Below the pieces are notes generated by a model. It saw only the letters and a program-made list of their open reading frames with translations, made no database searches and was not told where the DNA came from. A stretch of DNA of 37,521 nt, from the NCBI GenBank assembly GCA_900550385.1, contig URRZ01000010.1, positions 1-37,521 on the forward strand, read 5' to 3'. Source of the DNA: an uncultured Coriobacteriaceae bacterium (lineage in GTDB: Bacteria > Actinomycetota > Coriobacteriia > Coriobacteriales > Eggerthellaceae). The translations under genes were made by a program, and so were the position numbers. Numbering within the stretch: the stretch's first letter is position 1; the number at the start of each line of letters is the position of its first letter. Of this stretch, positions 1 through 8,255 are shown in pieces.

Positions 1-108
1 GGGCCGCTGGGCGCCCCCCCCCGGGCTTGTGTTTTTTGGTTGTGCCCCCGCCCCCCCCCCCCCGCGGCGGGGGGGGGGGGGGGGGGCCCCCCCCCCCCCG
101 CTGCCGGA
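1..108. other. C/G homopolymer stretch at window edge
   Basis: Positions about 47-100 are almost only C then G then C: runs of roughly a dozen C, a short GCGGCG, a run of about 18 G, then about 13 C. There is no credible coding sense in it, although it is formally open in one frame. It directly abuts the stop codon of glf. Such runs are rare in real chromosomes and are more typical of a contig edge or a polymerase or assembly artefact. A strong GC hairpin cannot be excluded. Confidence 0.6.
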
Positions 109-1332
109 CTACTCGCCCTCGCCCACCAGCTCGTCGGCCAGCGCCAGCGCGCGCCCGATGATCACGTCCATGTTGTAGTAGCGGTATTCGGCCAGGCGGC
201 CCAGCGGATGGAAGTTCTCGAGCGGCTCGGTGAGCGCCAGGTAGCGGTTGTAATGGGCGGTGTTCTCGTCGGAGAGGATGGCGTAGTACGGGATCTGCTC
301 GGTGGGATCCTCGTAGGCGTGGCTGTACTCCTTCATGATGGTGGTCTTGTCGGAGTCCTGGCCGGTCAGGTACGTGAACTCGGTGATGCGCGTGTAATCC
401 TCGGTCACGGTGAAGTTCACCGTGCCGCAGGGCAGCACGTGCTTTTCGTCATGCGTCTCGTACTTGAAGTCGAGCGTGCGGTACGGCAGGCGGCCGAAGC
501 GGGACAGGAACAGCTCGTCGAGCGGCCCGGTGTAGACGATGGGGCCCTTGAAATCCTGGTCCTTGATGGCGATCGCGGACAGCGGGGAATCCTCCGCCCC
601 GTTCTCGAACTTCAGGTCGAAGACGCTTTCGGCCTCGGTGTTCAGGCAGACGACGATGCCCTCGTGCGAGAGCATGTTCTCGAACAGCGGCGTGTAGCCG
701 TGAAGCGGCATCCCCTGGTAGGCGTCCTGGAAGTAGCGGTTATCGCGCGAGATGAACACGGGCACGCGCGCGGTGACGGACGGGTCCACTTCCTCGGGCG
801 TGAGGCCCCACTGCTTCTGCGTGTAGTAGAGGAAGACGTTCTTATACACGAAATCGGCGATCTCGGCGAGCTCGGGGTCGTCCTGCTCGCGCAGCTCGAT
901 GATGGGCACCTTGCGCTCGTCGCCGAACGTCTGGATCAGCTTGTCGATGAGGTGAGCGGCCTTCTCCTCGCCGAACGCGATCTCCATCGAGTTCTTGTTG
1001 AACGGCACGGGCATGTAGGTGCCGTACCAGTCGGCAAGCACCTCGTGCTGGTAGTCGCGCCACTCGGTGAAGCGGCGGACGTAGTCGAAGGCGCGCTTGT
1101 CATTGGTATGGAAGATGTGCGGGCCGTAGCGGTGCACCAGGATGCCGGCCTCGTCCAGCTCGTCGTACATGTTGCCGCCGATATGGCCGCGCTTCTCGAT
1201 GATGAGCACCTTGCTTCCGCCGCGCTCGGCCAGCTCGCGCGCGCACACGGCGCCGGCGAAGCCGCTGCCGACGACCACGGCGTCGAACTCGGAGATGTCG
1301 ATGTCCTTGAAATCGGAGTATTGAACGCCCAT
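109..1332 (-). CDS. glf: UDP-galactopyranose mutase
   Basis: Flavoenzyme that interconverts UDP-galactopyranose and UDP-galactofuranose in the cytoplasm, supplying Galf for cell-surface glycans. The protein is 407 aa, the usual size for the family. The N-terminus has the FAD-binding Rossmann strand and loop VVVGSGFAG (residues about 19-27), then IIEKRGHIGGN and the family signature RYGPHIFHT. The C-terminus keeps the aromatic- and Arg-containing sections (EYRYYNMD) expected in Glf. I chose the ATG at 1332 because AAAGGAG lies 5 nt upstream; a longer frame reaching about 1440 has no such site. The gene is divergent from pta. No other polysaccharide genes are visible, but its downstream side is cut by the window edge. 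Confidence 0.93.
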   Translation of the reverse strand: MGVQYSDFKDIDISEFDAVVVGSGFAGAVCARELAERGGSKVLIIEKRGHIGGNMYDELDEAGILVHRYGPHIFHTNDKRAFDYVRRFTEWRDYQHEVLADWYGTYMPVPFNKNSMEIAFGEEKAAHLIDKLIQTFGDERKVPIIELREQDDPELAEIADFVYKNVFLYYTQKQWGLTPEEVDPSVTARVPVFISRDNRYFQDAYQGMPLHGYTPLFENMLSHEGIVVCLNTEAESVFDLKFENGAEDSPLSAIAIKDQDFKGPIVYTGPLDELFLSRFGRLPYRTLDFKYETHDEKHVLPCGTVNFTVTEDYTRITEFTYLTGQDSDKTTIMKEYSHAYEDPTEQIPYYAILSDENTAHYNRYLALTEPLENFHPLGRLAEYRYYNMDVIIGRALALADELVGEGE

Positions 1333-1568
1333 GGGGCTCCTTTCGGCTGATGTCATGGGGCGCCCGCCGCAACGGGATGCGGACGGGCGTCGCCGCAGCG
1401 GCGGCGATCCGGCGGCCGCGACGATCCGCAGCGCGTGCATTTTGAACCGTGAGCCATTTTACCGGGAAGAGGTCCCCCCACGCCGATTATCATAAAAGCC
1501 TGATATTTCGCCCGGTGAACGCACGGGTTAGGGAAAGCGCGCGGCAAGCGCGAGAGAACGGAGGACCG

Positions 1569-2564
1569 ATGAGCACGTTTTTGGATTCCATGATCGCACG
1601 CGCCAAGGCCGACAGGCGCACCATCGTCCTGCCCGAAGGCGACGATCCGCGCACGCTGGAGGCAGCCGAGCGGATCCTTGCCGACGATGTGGCCAGCCTG
1701 ATCATCCTGGGCGATGCCGCGGCCATCGAGGGAAGCGGGCGAAAGCTGGACGGCGCGCGCATCGTGGACGTGCGCGCATCGGAGCTGCGCGTCGAGCTGG
1801 CGGAGAAGCTGCACGGGATCCGCCAGCACAAGGGCATGACGCCGGAGCAGGCCGATGCGCTGATGGACGACGTGCTGTACTTCGGCGTGATGCTGGTGAA
1901 GGCGGGCTACGCCGACGGCATGGTGGCCGGCGCCTGCCACGCCACCGCCGACGTGCTGCGCCCCTGCCTGCAGATCCTCAAGACCGCACCGGGAGTGAAG
2001 CTGGTGAGCTCGTTCTTCGTGATGGTGGTGCCGGATTGCGAATACGGCGAGGACGGCACGTTCATCTTCTCCGACTGCGGTTTGGAGGTGCAGCCCGACG
2101 CGGAGCGGCTGGCGCACATCGCCGTGGGCTCCGCACGCTCCTGGAAGGCGCTCATGGGCACCGAGCCGTGCGTGGCGCTGATGTCCCATTCCACCTACGG
2201 GTCGGCCAAGAACGATGACGCCTCGAAGGTCGTCGAAGCCGCCCGCATCGCCCGCGAGCTGGCGCCCGACCTCGCACTGGACGGCGAGCTGCAGGCCGAC
2301 GCCGCCATCGTGCCCTCCGTGGGCTCGTCCAAAGCGCCCGACTCCCCCGTCGCCGGCAAGGCGAACGTGCTGGTGTTCCCCGACCTGGATGCCGGCAACA
2401 TCGGCTACAAGCTGGTGCAGCGCCTGGCCAAGGCCGAGGCGTACGGCCCCATCACGCAGGGCATCGCCGCCCCCGTGAACGACTTGTCGCGCGGCTGTAC
2501 CGCCGACGACATCGTCGGCGTGATCGCCATCACCTGCGTGCAGGCGCAGGCCGATAAGGCTTAA
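1569..2564 (+). CDS. pta: phosphate acetyltransferase
   Basis: Catalyses acetyl-CoA + Pi to acetyl-phosphate + CoA. With acetate kinase it gives ATP from acetyl-CoA during fermentation. The 331-aa protein is a single PTA_PTB domain, the short class lacking the N-terminal DRTGG/AAA extension of the E. coli enzyme. Recognisable family stretches are TIVLPEGDDPRTLEAA near the N-terminus, VAGACHATADVLRP, the SSFF..V segment, SHSTYGSAK and FPDLDAGNIGYKLVQR. The ATG at 1569 follows GGAGG by 5-6 nt. It is divergent from glf and convergent with ackA, and shares a terminator with ackA. The opposed arrangement differs from the common pta-ackA operon, so the two steps must be transcribed separately here. 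Confidence 0.95.
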   Translation: MSTFLDSMIARAKADRRTIVLPEGDDPRTLEAAERILADDVASLIILGDAAAIEGSGRKLDGARIVDVRASELRVELAEKLHGIRQHKGMTPEQADALMDDVLYFGVMLVKAGYADGMVAGACHATADVLRPCLQILKTAPGVKLVSSFFVMVVPDCEYGEDGTFIFSDCGLEVQPDAERLAHIAVGSARSWKALMGTEPCVALMSHSTYGSAKNDDASKVVEAARIARELAPDLALDGELQADAAIVPSVGSSKAPDSPVAGKANVLVFPDLDAGNIGYKLVQRLAKAEAYGPITQGIAAPVNDLSRGCTADDIVGVIAITCVQAQADKA

Positions 2565-2602
2565 GCGCCTTTGCGAATCGCCTTCATGGGCATCGAAGCG
2601 GC

Positions 2603-2641
2603 AAGCGCCCCGCAGCTCCGAAGACGGGCTGCGGGGCGCTT
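2603..2641. terminator. bidirectional terminator between pta and ackA
   Basis: A perfect 14-bp inverted repeat: AAGCGCCCCGCAGC at 2603-2616 and its complement at 2628-2641, with an 11-nt loop. It lies between the convergent stop codons of pta and ackA. The T-tracts are short, with only the AA/TT ends of the stem, so termination may rely mainly on stem stability. Confidence 0.8.
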
Positions 2642-2677
2642 CCGCATAAGAAGGCAACTAATCTGAACTTCTCGCCG

Positions 2678-3871
2678 CTATTTGTGCACCAGCTCGTAGG
2701 TGTCGCGGGCGATCATGTACTCCTCGTTGGTGGGGATGATCAGGATGGCCACTTCGGAGTCGCCGGTGGAGATGATGCGCTCGCCGCCGCGTTCGCGGTT
2801 GCGGCGCTCGTCCAGCACGATGCCGAGCGGCTGCAGGCCGCCGAAGATCAGGCGGCGCATCTTGTCGCAGTTCTCGCCCACGCCCGCCGTCAGCACGATG
2901 GCGTCGACGCCGCCCATGACGGCGATGTACTGGCCGATGTACTTCTTCACCGAATGGGAGTACATCTCGTAGGCCAGCTGCGCGCGCTCATCGCCCTCCT
3001 CGGAGGCGGTGCGGACGCTGCGCAGGTCGTTGCTGATGCCGGAGATGCCCAGGAGGCCGGACTTCTTGTTCATGAGGTCGTTCACGCCTTGGGCGTCCAA
3101 GTCCTCGTGCTCCATGAGGAACGGCACGATGGCGGGGTCCACGGCGCCGCAGCGCGTGCCCATCATCAGGCCGTCGAGCGGGGTCAGCCCCATGGAGGTG
3201 TCCACGGCGATGCCGTGGTCGATGGCGCTCATCGAGCAACCGTTGCCCAAATGGCAGGTGATCAGCTTCAGGTCCTCCAGCGGCTCGTCGAGGAACGCGG
3301 CCGCGCGCTCGGAGATGTAGCGATGGCTCGTGCCGTGCGCGCCGTACTTGCGGATGCCGTACTTCTCGTAGAGCTCGTAGGGCAGCGGGTACATGTAGGC
3401 CTTCGGAGGCAGCGATTGGAAGAACGCCGAGTCGAACACGGCGACCATCGGGATGCCCGGCATGTGCTTCTGGCATGCGCGGATGCCCATGAGCGCTGCC
3501 TTGTTATGCAGCGGGGCGAGCTCGGCCAGCTCGTCGATCTTGGCGATGACGTCGTCGTCGATGATGACGGAGCGGTCGAAGTACTTGCCGCCCTGCACGA
3601 TGCGGTGGCCAACGGCGTCGATCTGGTCCAACGAGTCGATGGCCTTGGTGGGGCCGCTGGTCAGCGCCTCCAGGACGAGCGCCATGGCCTCGTCGTGATC
3701 GGCCATATGCGCGTCGATGACCACCTCGTTCTCGTCGAGGCCGTGCTTATGGAACGCGTCGGCGGATCCCACGCGCTCGCAGATGCCCTTGGCGAGCAGC
3801 GCGTGGGTCTCCACGTTCAGCAGCTGGTATTTCAAGGAAGATGATCCCGCATTGATGACGAGTACGTTCAA
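2678..3871 (-). CDS. ackA: acetate kinase
   Basis: Transfers the phosphoryl group of acetyl-phosphate to ADP, giving acetate and ATP; this is the ATP-yielding step after Pta. The protein has 397 aa, standard for the family. The ASKHA-fold signatures are clear: NAGSSSLKY at residues about 6-14, VFDSAFF, GAHGTSHRY, HLGNGCS, DTSMGLTPL(D)G and TAGVGEN near the C-terminus. The start is a TTG at 3871, preceded by AAAGGAGG with a 7-nt spacer and placing NAGSSS at the normal distance; the frame extends to 3958 without a comparable site. A TACAAT -10-like box (minus strand, 3905-3910) lies about 35 nt upstream, without a convincing -35. Convergent with pta. Confidence 0.96.
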   Translation of the reverse strand: MNVLVINAGSSSLKYQLLNVETHALLAKGICERVGSADAFHKHGLDENEVVIDAHMADHDEAMALVLEALTSGPTKAIDSLDQIDAVGHRIVQGGKYFDRSVIIDDDVIAKIDELAELAPLHNKAALMGIRACQKHMPGIPMVAVFDSAFFQSLPPKAYMYPLPYELYEKYGIRKYGAHGTSHRYISERAAAFLDEPLEDLKLITCHLGNGCSMSAIDHGIAVDTSMGLTPLDGLMMGTRCGAVDPAIVPFLMEHEDLDAQGVNDLMNKKSGLLGISGISNDLRSVRTASEEGDERAQLAYEMYSHSVKKYIGQYIAVMGGVDAIVLTAGVGENCDKMRRLIFGGLQPLGIVLDERRNRERGGERIISTGDSEVAILIIPTNEEYMIARDTYELVHK

Positions 3872-3982
3872 CGATCCGCCTCCTTTGCATTTCCTAACCC
3901 ATACATTGTAGGAGCGGAACGCGAAAGCGCCCCGACGGGGCCCCTCCCGTTTCGGCAAGCGGCGCTTAGGCCGCGCCGGAGC

Positions 3983-4333
3983 CTACTTGGCGGGGCTGCC
4001 GTCGTTCATGGGGGCGCCGCCGAGCACGTGCACGTGGATATGGTGCACGGACTGCTGGGCGTCGTCGCCGGTGTTGACGATCACGCGGTAGCCGGACTGG
4101 TCGATGCCCTTGATCTGCGCGATCTTCTTCACTGTGTTGAACAGGCGGCCCATCTCGCCATCGGGGATGCCGTCGCCGATGTTGTCGTAGTGGTTCTTGG
4201 GCACGATCAGCGTATGGCAGGGCATCTGGGGGTTCAGGTCCTCGAATGCCAGCACGTCATCGTCCTCGTACACCTTCGTGGAAGGGATCTCGCCCGCCAC
4301 GATCTTGCAGAAGATGCAATCGTCCTTGCGCAT
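3983..4333 (-). CDS. HIT family nucleotide-binding protein (HinT-like)
   Basis: Small histidine-triad hydrolase of 116 aa, of the HinT/PKCI class that cleaves purine nucleoside phosphoramidates and aminoacyl-adenylates. The N-terminus has CIFCKI-AGEIP, and the C-terminus carries the catalytic triad HHIHVHVLGG (His-x-His-x-His). The ATG at 4333 follows GAGGTGC. It is the last gene of the run yugP-like, xseA, xseB, HIT, 78 nt after xseB. That is close enough for co-transcription, although no functional link to exonuclease VII is known. Downstream, minus-strand hairpins with GC-rich stems (CGGCGC...GCGCCG near 3960) may end the transcript. Confidence 0.93.
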   Translation of the reverse strand: MRKDDCIFCKIVAGEIPSTKVYEDDDVLAFEDLNPQMPCHTLIVPKNHYDNIGDGIPDGEMGRLFNTVKKIAQIKGIDQSGYRVIVNTGDDAQQSVHHIHVHVLGGAPMNDGSPAK

Positions 4334-4411
4334 GGCGCACCTCGATTCTCCCCGCGGAAGGGGCGCGGGATCCCGCCGCTTCCACCGCTGCGGCCGCGTT
4401 GCGCGTTGCGC

Positions 4412-4699
4412 CTAGGACAGGGTGGCGTCGCGCGTCTTGTCGTCGGGGGCGGCATCCAGCTGCCCCATCAGCACGTCGACCTTCTGCTGGGCATCCGCCA
4501 AGCGCTTCTGCAGCGAGGACAGAAGCGCCACGCCGCGCTCGTAGCCCACCAGGCTGTCCTCCAGCTCCAGCGTGTTGCTCTCCAGCTTGCCCACGATGGC
4601 GTCGAGCTGCGCGAGCGCCTCGCGGAAGGTCAGCTGGTCGACGGGGGTCGCATCGAATCCGGCAGCTTGCACCGCCGCGATCCCGTTTCCGTTGTCCAT
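4412..4699 (-). CDS. xseB: exodeoxyribonuclease VII small subunit
   Basis: Small helical subunit (95 aa) of exonuclease VII, which with XseA degrades single-stranded DNA from both ends. Typical XseB sequence is visible: TFREALAQLDAIVGKLE, then LELEDSLVGYERGVAL and a second helix LQKRLADAQQKVDVL. The N-terminal 20 residues and an acidic, Thr-rich tail are variable additions. Start ATG at 4699 with GAAAGGAA upstream. It lies 36 nt downstream of xseA on the same strand, the common xseA-xseB order. Confidence 0.95.
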   Translation of the reverse strand: MDNGNGIAAVQAAGFDATPVDQLTFREALAQLDAIVGKLESNTLELEDSLVGYERGVALLSSLQKRLADAQQKVDVLMGQLDAAPDDKTRDATLS

Positions 4700-4735
4700 G
4701 TTCGTTCCTTTCCCGATCCTGAATCCGAATCGATG

Positions 4736-6229
4736 CTACTCGAAGCCCTCGGCGGACGCCATGGGGGCCGTCCCCATGTCGATGCGGCGGGAGCCCTCGA
4801 CGCGGCATTCCAAAACGCCGTCGGAGACGCTCACCTCCAGCGGGTCCCCGGCGCCGGCCTGATCGACCGACTTGACCACCGAGCCGGCTCCATCCCGCGC
4901 GATCGCGTACCCGCGTCCGAGAACCGCCAAAGGCGACAGGTCGTTCAGGCGCGCCGCCCGAAGCCCCATCTCCTGGCGGTACCGCGGGACCAGCGCCCCG
5001 CCTACCGTCGAAAGGCGCTCGCGTTGCCGCTGGGCGGCCGTCTGCTCGTTCGAGGCGGCGCGCGAAAGGGAGCGGCGCAACCGAGCCGAGAGGAGCGAGA
5101 CCTCCGACCCGCGCTGGAGCACGGCCCCGGGAAGCGCGCGCGACAGGCGCCCAGACAGCGATTCGAGGAGCATGCGCCTCGTTTCGATGCCGGCGGGAAG
5201 GGCGCGCTCCAAGCGCGCGGCGAGATGGTCGATCCCCATCGCCTCCTGCGCGAACAGGCTCTCGGCATCGCGCAGGACGGGGCGGTCCGCCAGCCTCCGC
5301 ACGCCGGAGGCGGCCGCGTCCAGCGCGCGCCCGATGGATGCGGATGCGGACAGCAGCCGGCCGGCCAGCACCTCCCGCACCTCCGAGACGTCGGGGACGG
5401 CCGCGGTCGCGGCCCATGTGGGCGTGGAGGCCCTCACGTCGGCGACCATGTCGGCGATGAAGTTGTCGGGCTCGTGCCCGATGCCGGTGACCACGGGGAT
5501 CGGGCACGCCGCGATGGCGCGCGCCAGCCCCTCGTCGTTGAAGGGCATAAGGTTCTCGTAGGAGCCGCCGCCGCGCCCGAGGATGACCAGCTCGGCATCG
5601 GAGCGCGCGACGCAGGCCAATCCCTCGATCAGGCAGGCGGGCGCCTGCGCGCCTTCCACCTGGACGCCGGCAAGGACCACGCGCGCCAAAGGCCAGCGCC
5701 TGCGCAGCGTGCGCAGGATGTCGTGGACGGCATCGCCATGCGGCGAGGTCACCACGCCGACGACCGACGGGTGTTTCGGGAGCGGGCGCTTGCGCGCCGG
5801 ATCCATCAGGCCCTCGGCCTCCAGCTTGCGGGCGCGCCGGGCCACTTCCATGCGCAGCTTCCCCTCGCCGGCGAGCGAGATGCGGCGCACGTCGAAGTTC
5901 ATGGTGCCCCGCGCCGCATACAGCGAGAAGAAGCCGGAGATCTCCACCTGCTGGCCCACTTCCAACTGCAAGCCGCACGACTGGTAGACGTTGTTCCACA
6001 TCAGGCAGCTGAGCGCAGCGGAGCGGTCCTTGACCGTGAAGTACACGGCCTTGTACCCGCGCTTGGCGGAGACCTCGGAGACCTCGCCGACTATGGTGAG
6101 GCGGATCCCCTTGAGCGTCCCCTTGACGAGGTCGAGCGCCTCCGAGACGGAAAGGGGGCGCGGCTTCCCACCCTCCCCGGAACGCTCGTCGGTCGCCTGC
6201 CGCTGGTTTGACGGCGCGAAAGGAGCCAT
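4736..6229 (-). CDS. xseA: exodeoxyribonuclease VII large subunit
   Basis: Catalytic subunit of exonuclease VII, 497 aa against the usual 400-460. The N-terminal OB-fold starts around LSVSEALDLVKG and includes VGEVSEVSAKRGYKAVYFTVKD. The nuclease core has VGVVTSPHGDAVHDIL, LVILGRGGGSYENLMPFNDE and PVVTGIGHEPDNFIADMVAD, the known Exo VII signature blocks. A long coiled-coil-like helical region follows, and then the C-terminal segment RGYAIARDGAGSVVKSVDQ. Start ATG at 6229, about 10 nt after the stop of the yugP-like gene, implying translational coupling. Fully intact. Confidence 0.96.
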   Translation of the reverse strand: MAPFAPSNQRQATDERSGEGGKPRPLSVSEALDLVKGTLKGIRLTIVGEVSEVSAKRGYKAVYFTVKDRSAALSCLMWNNVYQSCGLQLEVGQQVEISGFFSLYAARGTMNFDVRRISLAGEGKLRMEVARRARKLEAEGLMDPARKRPLPKHPSVVGVVTSPHGDAVHDILRTLRRRWPLARVVLAGVQVEGAQAPACLIEGLACVARSDAELVILGRGGGSYENLMPFNDEGLARAIAACPIPVVTGIGHEPDNFIADMVADVRASTPTWAATAAVPDVSEVREVLAGRLLSASASIGRALDAAASGVRRLADRPVLRDAESLFAQEAMGIDHLAARLERALPAGIETRRMLLESLSGRLSRALPGAVLQRGSEVSLLSARLRRSLSRAASNEQTAAQRQRERLSTVGGALVPRYRQEMGLRAARLNDLSPLAVLGRGYAIARDGAGSVVKSVDQAGAGDPLEVSVSDGVLECRVEGSRRIDMGTAPMASAEGFE

Positions 6230-6238
6230 GGGGAGGGC

Positions 6239-6907
6239 CTACTCGTCGCGGTGCTGGCCGAGCAGCCACAGAAGCTGCAGGATGGAGGTGAGGGCGGCCG
6301 CCACGTAGGTGAGCGCGCACGCGCGCAGGACGCTGCCGGCACCGGAGCGCTCGCCCGCGGGCAGGCCGATGGTCTGCATGTAGCCCATGGCGCGCGCCGA
6401 GGCGTTGAACTCGACCGGCAGCGTCACCAGCTGGAACAGGACCACCGCCGCGTACAGGACGATGGCGAGCGTCACGAACGGCATGATGTTGGCGAAGATG
6501 CCGATCATCAGGACGAACACCCAGGCGTTCGACGCCATGTTCACCACGGGGACCAGCGAGCCGCGCACTTTCATGGGGGCGTAGCCCTCGGCGTACTGGC
6601 AGGCGTGCCCGACCTCGTGGCAGGCGGTCGCGGTGGCCGTGATGGAGCGCCCGTGGTAGGCCTCGGGCGACAGCGTCACGGAGTTGCTGCGCGGGTCGAA
6701 GAAATCCTGCCCGGGACCTCCGAGGCGCACCGGGACGTTGCGGATCCCGTAGTATGCCAGCATCTGCGCGGCTGCCTCGGCCCCGGTGAGCCCGTTGCTG
6801 ATGGGGACGCGCTGGTATTTCTTCAATTGCCGGTTGACCCACGCCGTCGCGGCGCAGCCGATGATGAGCGTCACGACGATCAGGGCAAGGTATTCGTAGC
6901 TGAACAT
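6239..6907 (-). CDS. YugP-like membrane zinc metallopeptidase
   Basis: Predicted neutral zinc metallopeptidase of the YugP (Zn_peptidase_2) family, 222 aa. An N-terminal membrane helix (residues about 5-25) is followed by a catalytic segment with the HExxH motif HEVGH at residues 97-101. Two or three hydrophobic helices occupy residues about 125-165 and 200-215. The family fold YxxVxxSNGLTGAEAA is clear. Start ATG at 6907 with AAGGAG 8 nt upstream. Its substrate is unknown. It is the first gene of the yugP-like, xseA, xseB, HIT run and has a TATAAT box about 65 nt upstream. Confidence 0.9.
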   Translation of the reverse strand: MFSYEYLALIVVTLIIGCAATAWVNRQLKKYQRVPISNGLTGAEAAAQMLAYYGIRNVPVRLGGPGQDFFDPRSNSVTLSPEAYHGRSITATATACHEVGHACQYAEGYAPMKVRGSLVPVVNMASNAWVFVLMIGIFANIMPFVTLAIVLYAAVVLFQLVTLPVEFNASARAMGYMQTIGLPAGERSGAGSVLRACALTYVAAALTSILQLLWLLGQHRDE

Positions 6908-6973
6908 GCGGCGTTACTCCTTCTCGGTTCCAATGCGCGGGCCGATCGGCGGATGCGCGCCGGCCCTCTGCCG

Positions 6974-6979
6974 ATTATA
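6974..6979 (-). promoter_or_regulatory. -10 box upstream of the yugP-like/xseAB cluster
   Basis: A perfect TATAAT on the minus strand, about 65 nt before the yugP-like start and inside the 133-nt gap after rnd. No good -35 hexamer lies at 16-18 nt, so promoter strength is uncertain. Confidence 0.45.
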
Positions 6980-7040
6980 ACCGCTCGTACGGCGGCTTCC
7001 CGCGCGCCCGGGCCCCTCGCGCAAACTTTGCGGCGCGCCG

Positions 7041-8183
7041 TTACCGCCTCGTCACCTTCAGGCGCGAACCGTCGAGCGACAGCGATATCCTGCCCTCCAA
7101 AAGGTCGAGCAGCTCCTCCCCCACGATCGTGCGGCGCCAACCGCGCAGGAGCTCCACGTCGTCGCGGTAGCCGCGCGCGACCTTGGCGAGGTCGTCGTGG
7201 CTCGCGAGCGTGGGGACGGCGATGCCGTTCTCCTTGGCGCGCAGGCGGACCAAGGCGGTCATCAGGTCGATCTGGAAGTCGACGTTGCGCTCGCTCTTGC
7301 CGGGGCGGTCGGGTTCCGGCCAAGCGTCGGGCGGCGAATCGAGCGCGCTGGCGACCAGCTTCACGAGCGTGCGCGCATCGGGCACGGGAAGCTTCTCGCG
7401 CATGCCGCGCACCATGTACAGGTCGTCGATGCTGCGCGGCTCGCGCTTGCACGCCTCCACGATCTGCTCGTCGGTGAGCACCCATTTGCGCGGGATGTTG
7501 CGGGTCTGCGCCTGGATCTCGCGCCATGCCGCCATCTCGCGGGCGGCGGCGAGCTGCCTGCGGGAGAGCTGGTTGGAGCGCTTCAGGCGGCGGTAGCGCT
7601 CGCGCTCGTCGACGCGGTAGAGGCCCTCGTCGGAAAGCTCCTTGAAATCGTGGCGCAGCCAATCGAGCCTGCCCAGCGACTCGAGCTTCCCCTTCATCTT
7701 CGCATAGAGCTTGGGGAGGTGCACCACGTCCTCGGCCGCGTAGCGCATCTGCGATTCGGAAAGGGGCCGGCACGACCAGTCCGTGAACGAGTCGGTCTTG
7801 CGCAGCTGCACCCCCAGCTCGGCATGGACCAGCGACGCCAGCCCGATCTGCTGCGTGTGGCCCAGCAGCGCGGCGGCCACCTGGGTGTCGAAGACGGGGG
7901 CGGGCAGCATGCCGGTCTCGTGCAGGATGATCTCGAGGTCCTGCCTGCCCGCATGGAAGACCTTGACGATGGCCGGATCGGAGAACAGGGGAATCAGCGG
8001 GTCGAGCGAGCCCACGGCGAAGGGATCGACCACCGCGACCTCGTCGTCTGCGGAAAGCTGCACCAGGCACAGCTTGGGGTAGTAGGTCTTCTCGCGTAAG
8101 AACTCGGTGTCAACGGCCAACACGCGCGCAGAACGCGCGCGCTCGGCGAACGACTCGAGCGAATCTTGGTCGTCTATGTACAT
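7041..8183 (-). CDS. rnd: ribonuclease D
   Basis: 3'-5' exoribonuclease of the DEDD family involved in tRNA and structured-RNA 3' maturation. 380 aa, normal for RNase D. The exonuclease domain shows Exo I AVDTEF (Asp25, Glu27), Exo II with HAGRQDLEI, and Exo III QMRYAAEDVVHL, which has the tyrosine of the DEDDy class. One HRDC domain follows from about residue 205, and a second helical C-terminal section is weaker. I prefer the ATG at 8183, with AAGGA about 9 nt upstream; an in-frame ATG 12 codons earlier (8219) is possible but lacks a better site. Divergent from the lipid kinase gene. Confidence 0.92.
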   Translation of the reverse strand: MYIDDQDSLESFAERARSARVLAVDTEFLREKTYYPKLCLVQLSADDEVAVVDPFAVGSLDPLIPLFSDPAIVKVFHAGRQDLEIILHETGMLPAPVFDTQVAAALLGHTQQIGLASLVHAELGVQLRKTDSFTDWSCRPLSESQMRYAAEDVVHLPKLYAKMKGKLESLGRLDWLRHDFKELSDEGLYRVDERERYRRLKRSNQLSRRQLAAAREMAAWREIQAQTRNIPRKWVLTDEQIVEACKREPRSIDDLYMVRGMREKLPVPDARTLVKLVASALDSPPDAWPEPDRPGKSERNVDFQIDLMTALVRLRAKENGIAVPTLASHDDLAKVARGYRDDVELLRGWRRTIVGEELLDLLEGRISLSLDGSRLKVTRR

Positions 8184-8201
8184 GCAGGAGGTTCCTTGCC
8201 C

Positions 8202-8229
8202 TTGTCTCGATCGACTCATGCTGTACTAT
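8202..8229 (+). promoter_or_regulatory. putative promoter of the lipid kinase gene
   Basis: TTGTCT at 8202-8207 and TACTAT at 8224-8229 with a 16-nt spacer, ending 26 nt before the GTG start at 8256. The match is reasonable but not strong. Confidence 0.45.
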
Positions 8230-8255
8230 GCATCATATCAACAGAAGGGGGTTCT

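Noticed and set aside
40..1350. 436-aa plus-strand frame opposite glf
   Set aside because: Starts in the homopolymer and mirrors glf; only glf shows conserved motifs and a ribosome-binding site.
4028..6211. 727-aa plus-strand frame over xseAB and the yugP-like gene
   Set aside because: Antisense shadow of four well-supported genes.
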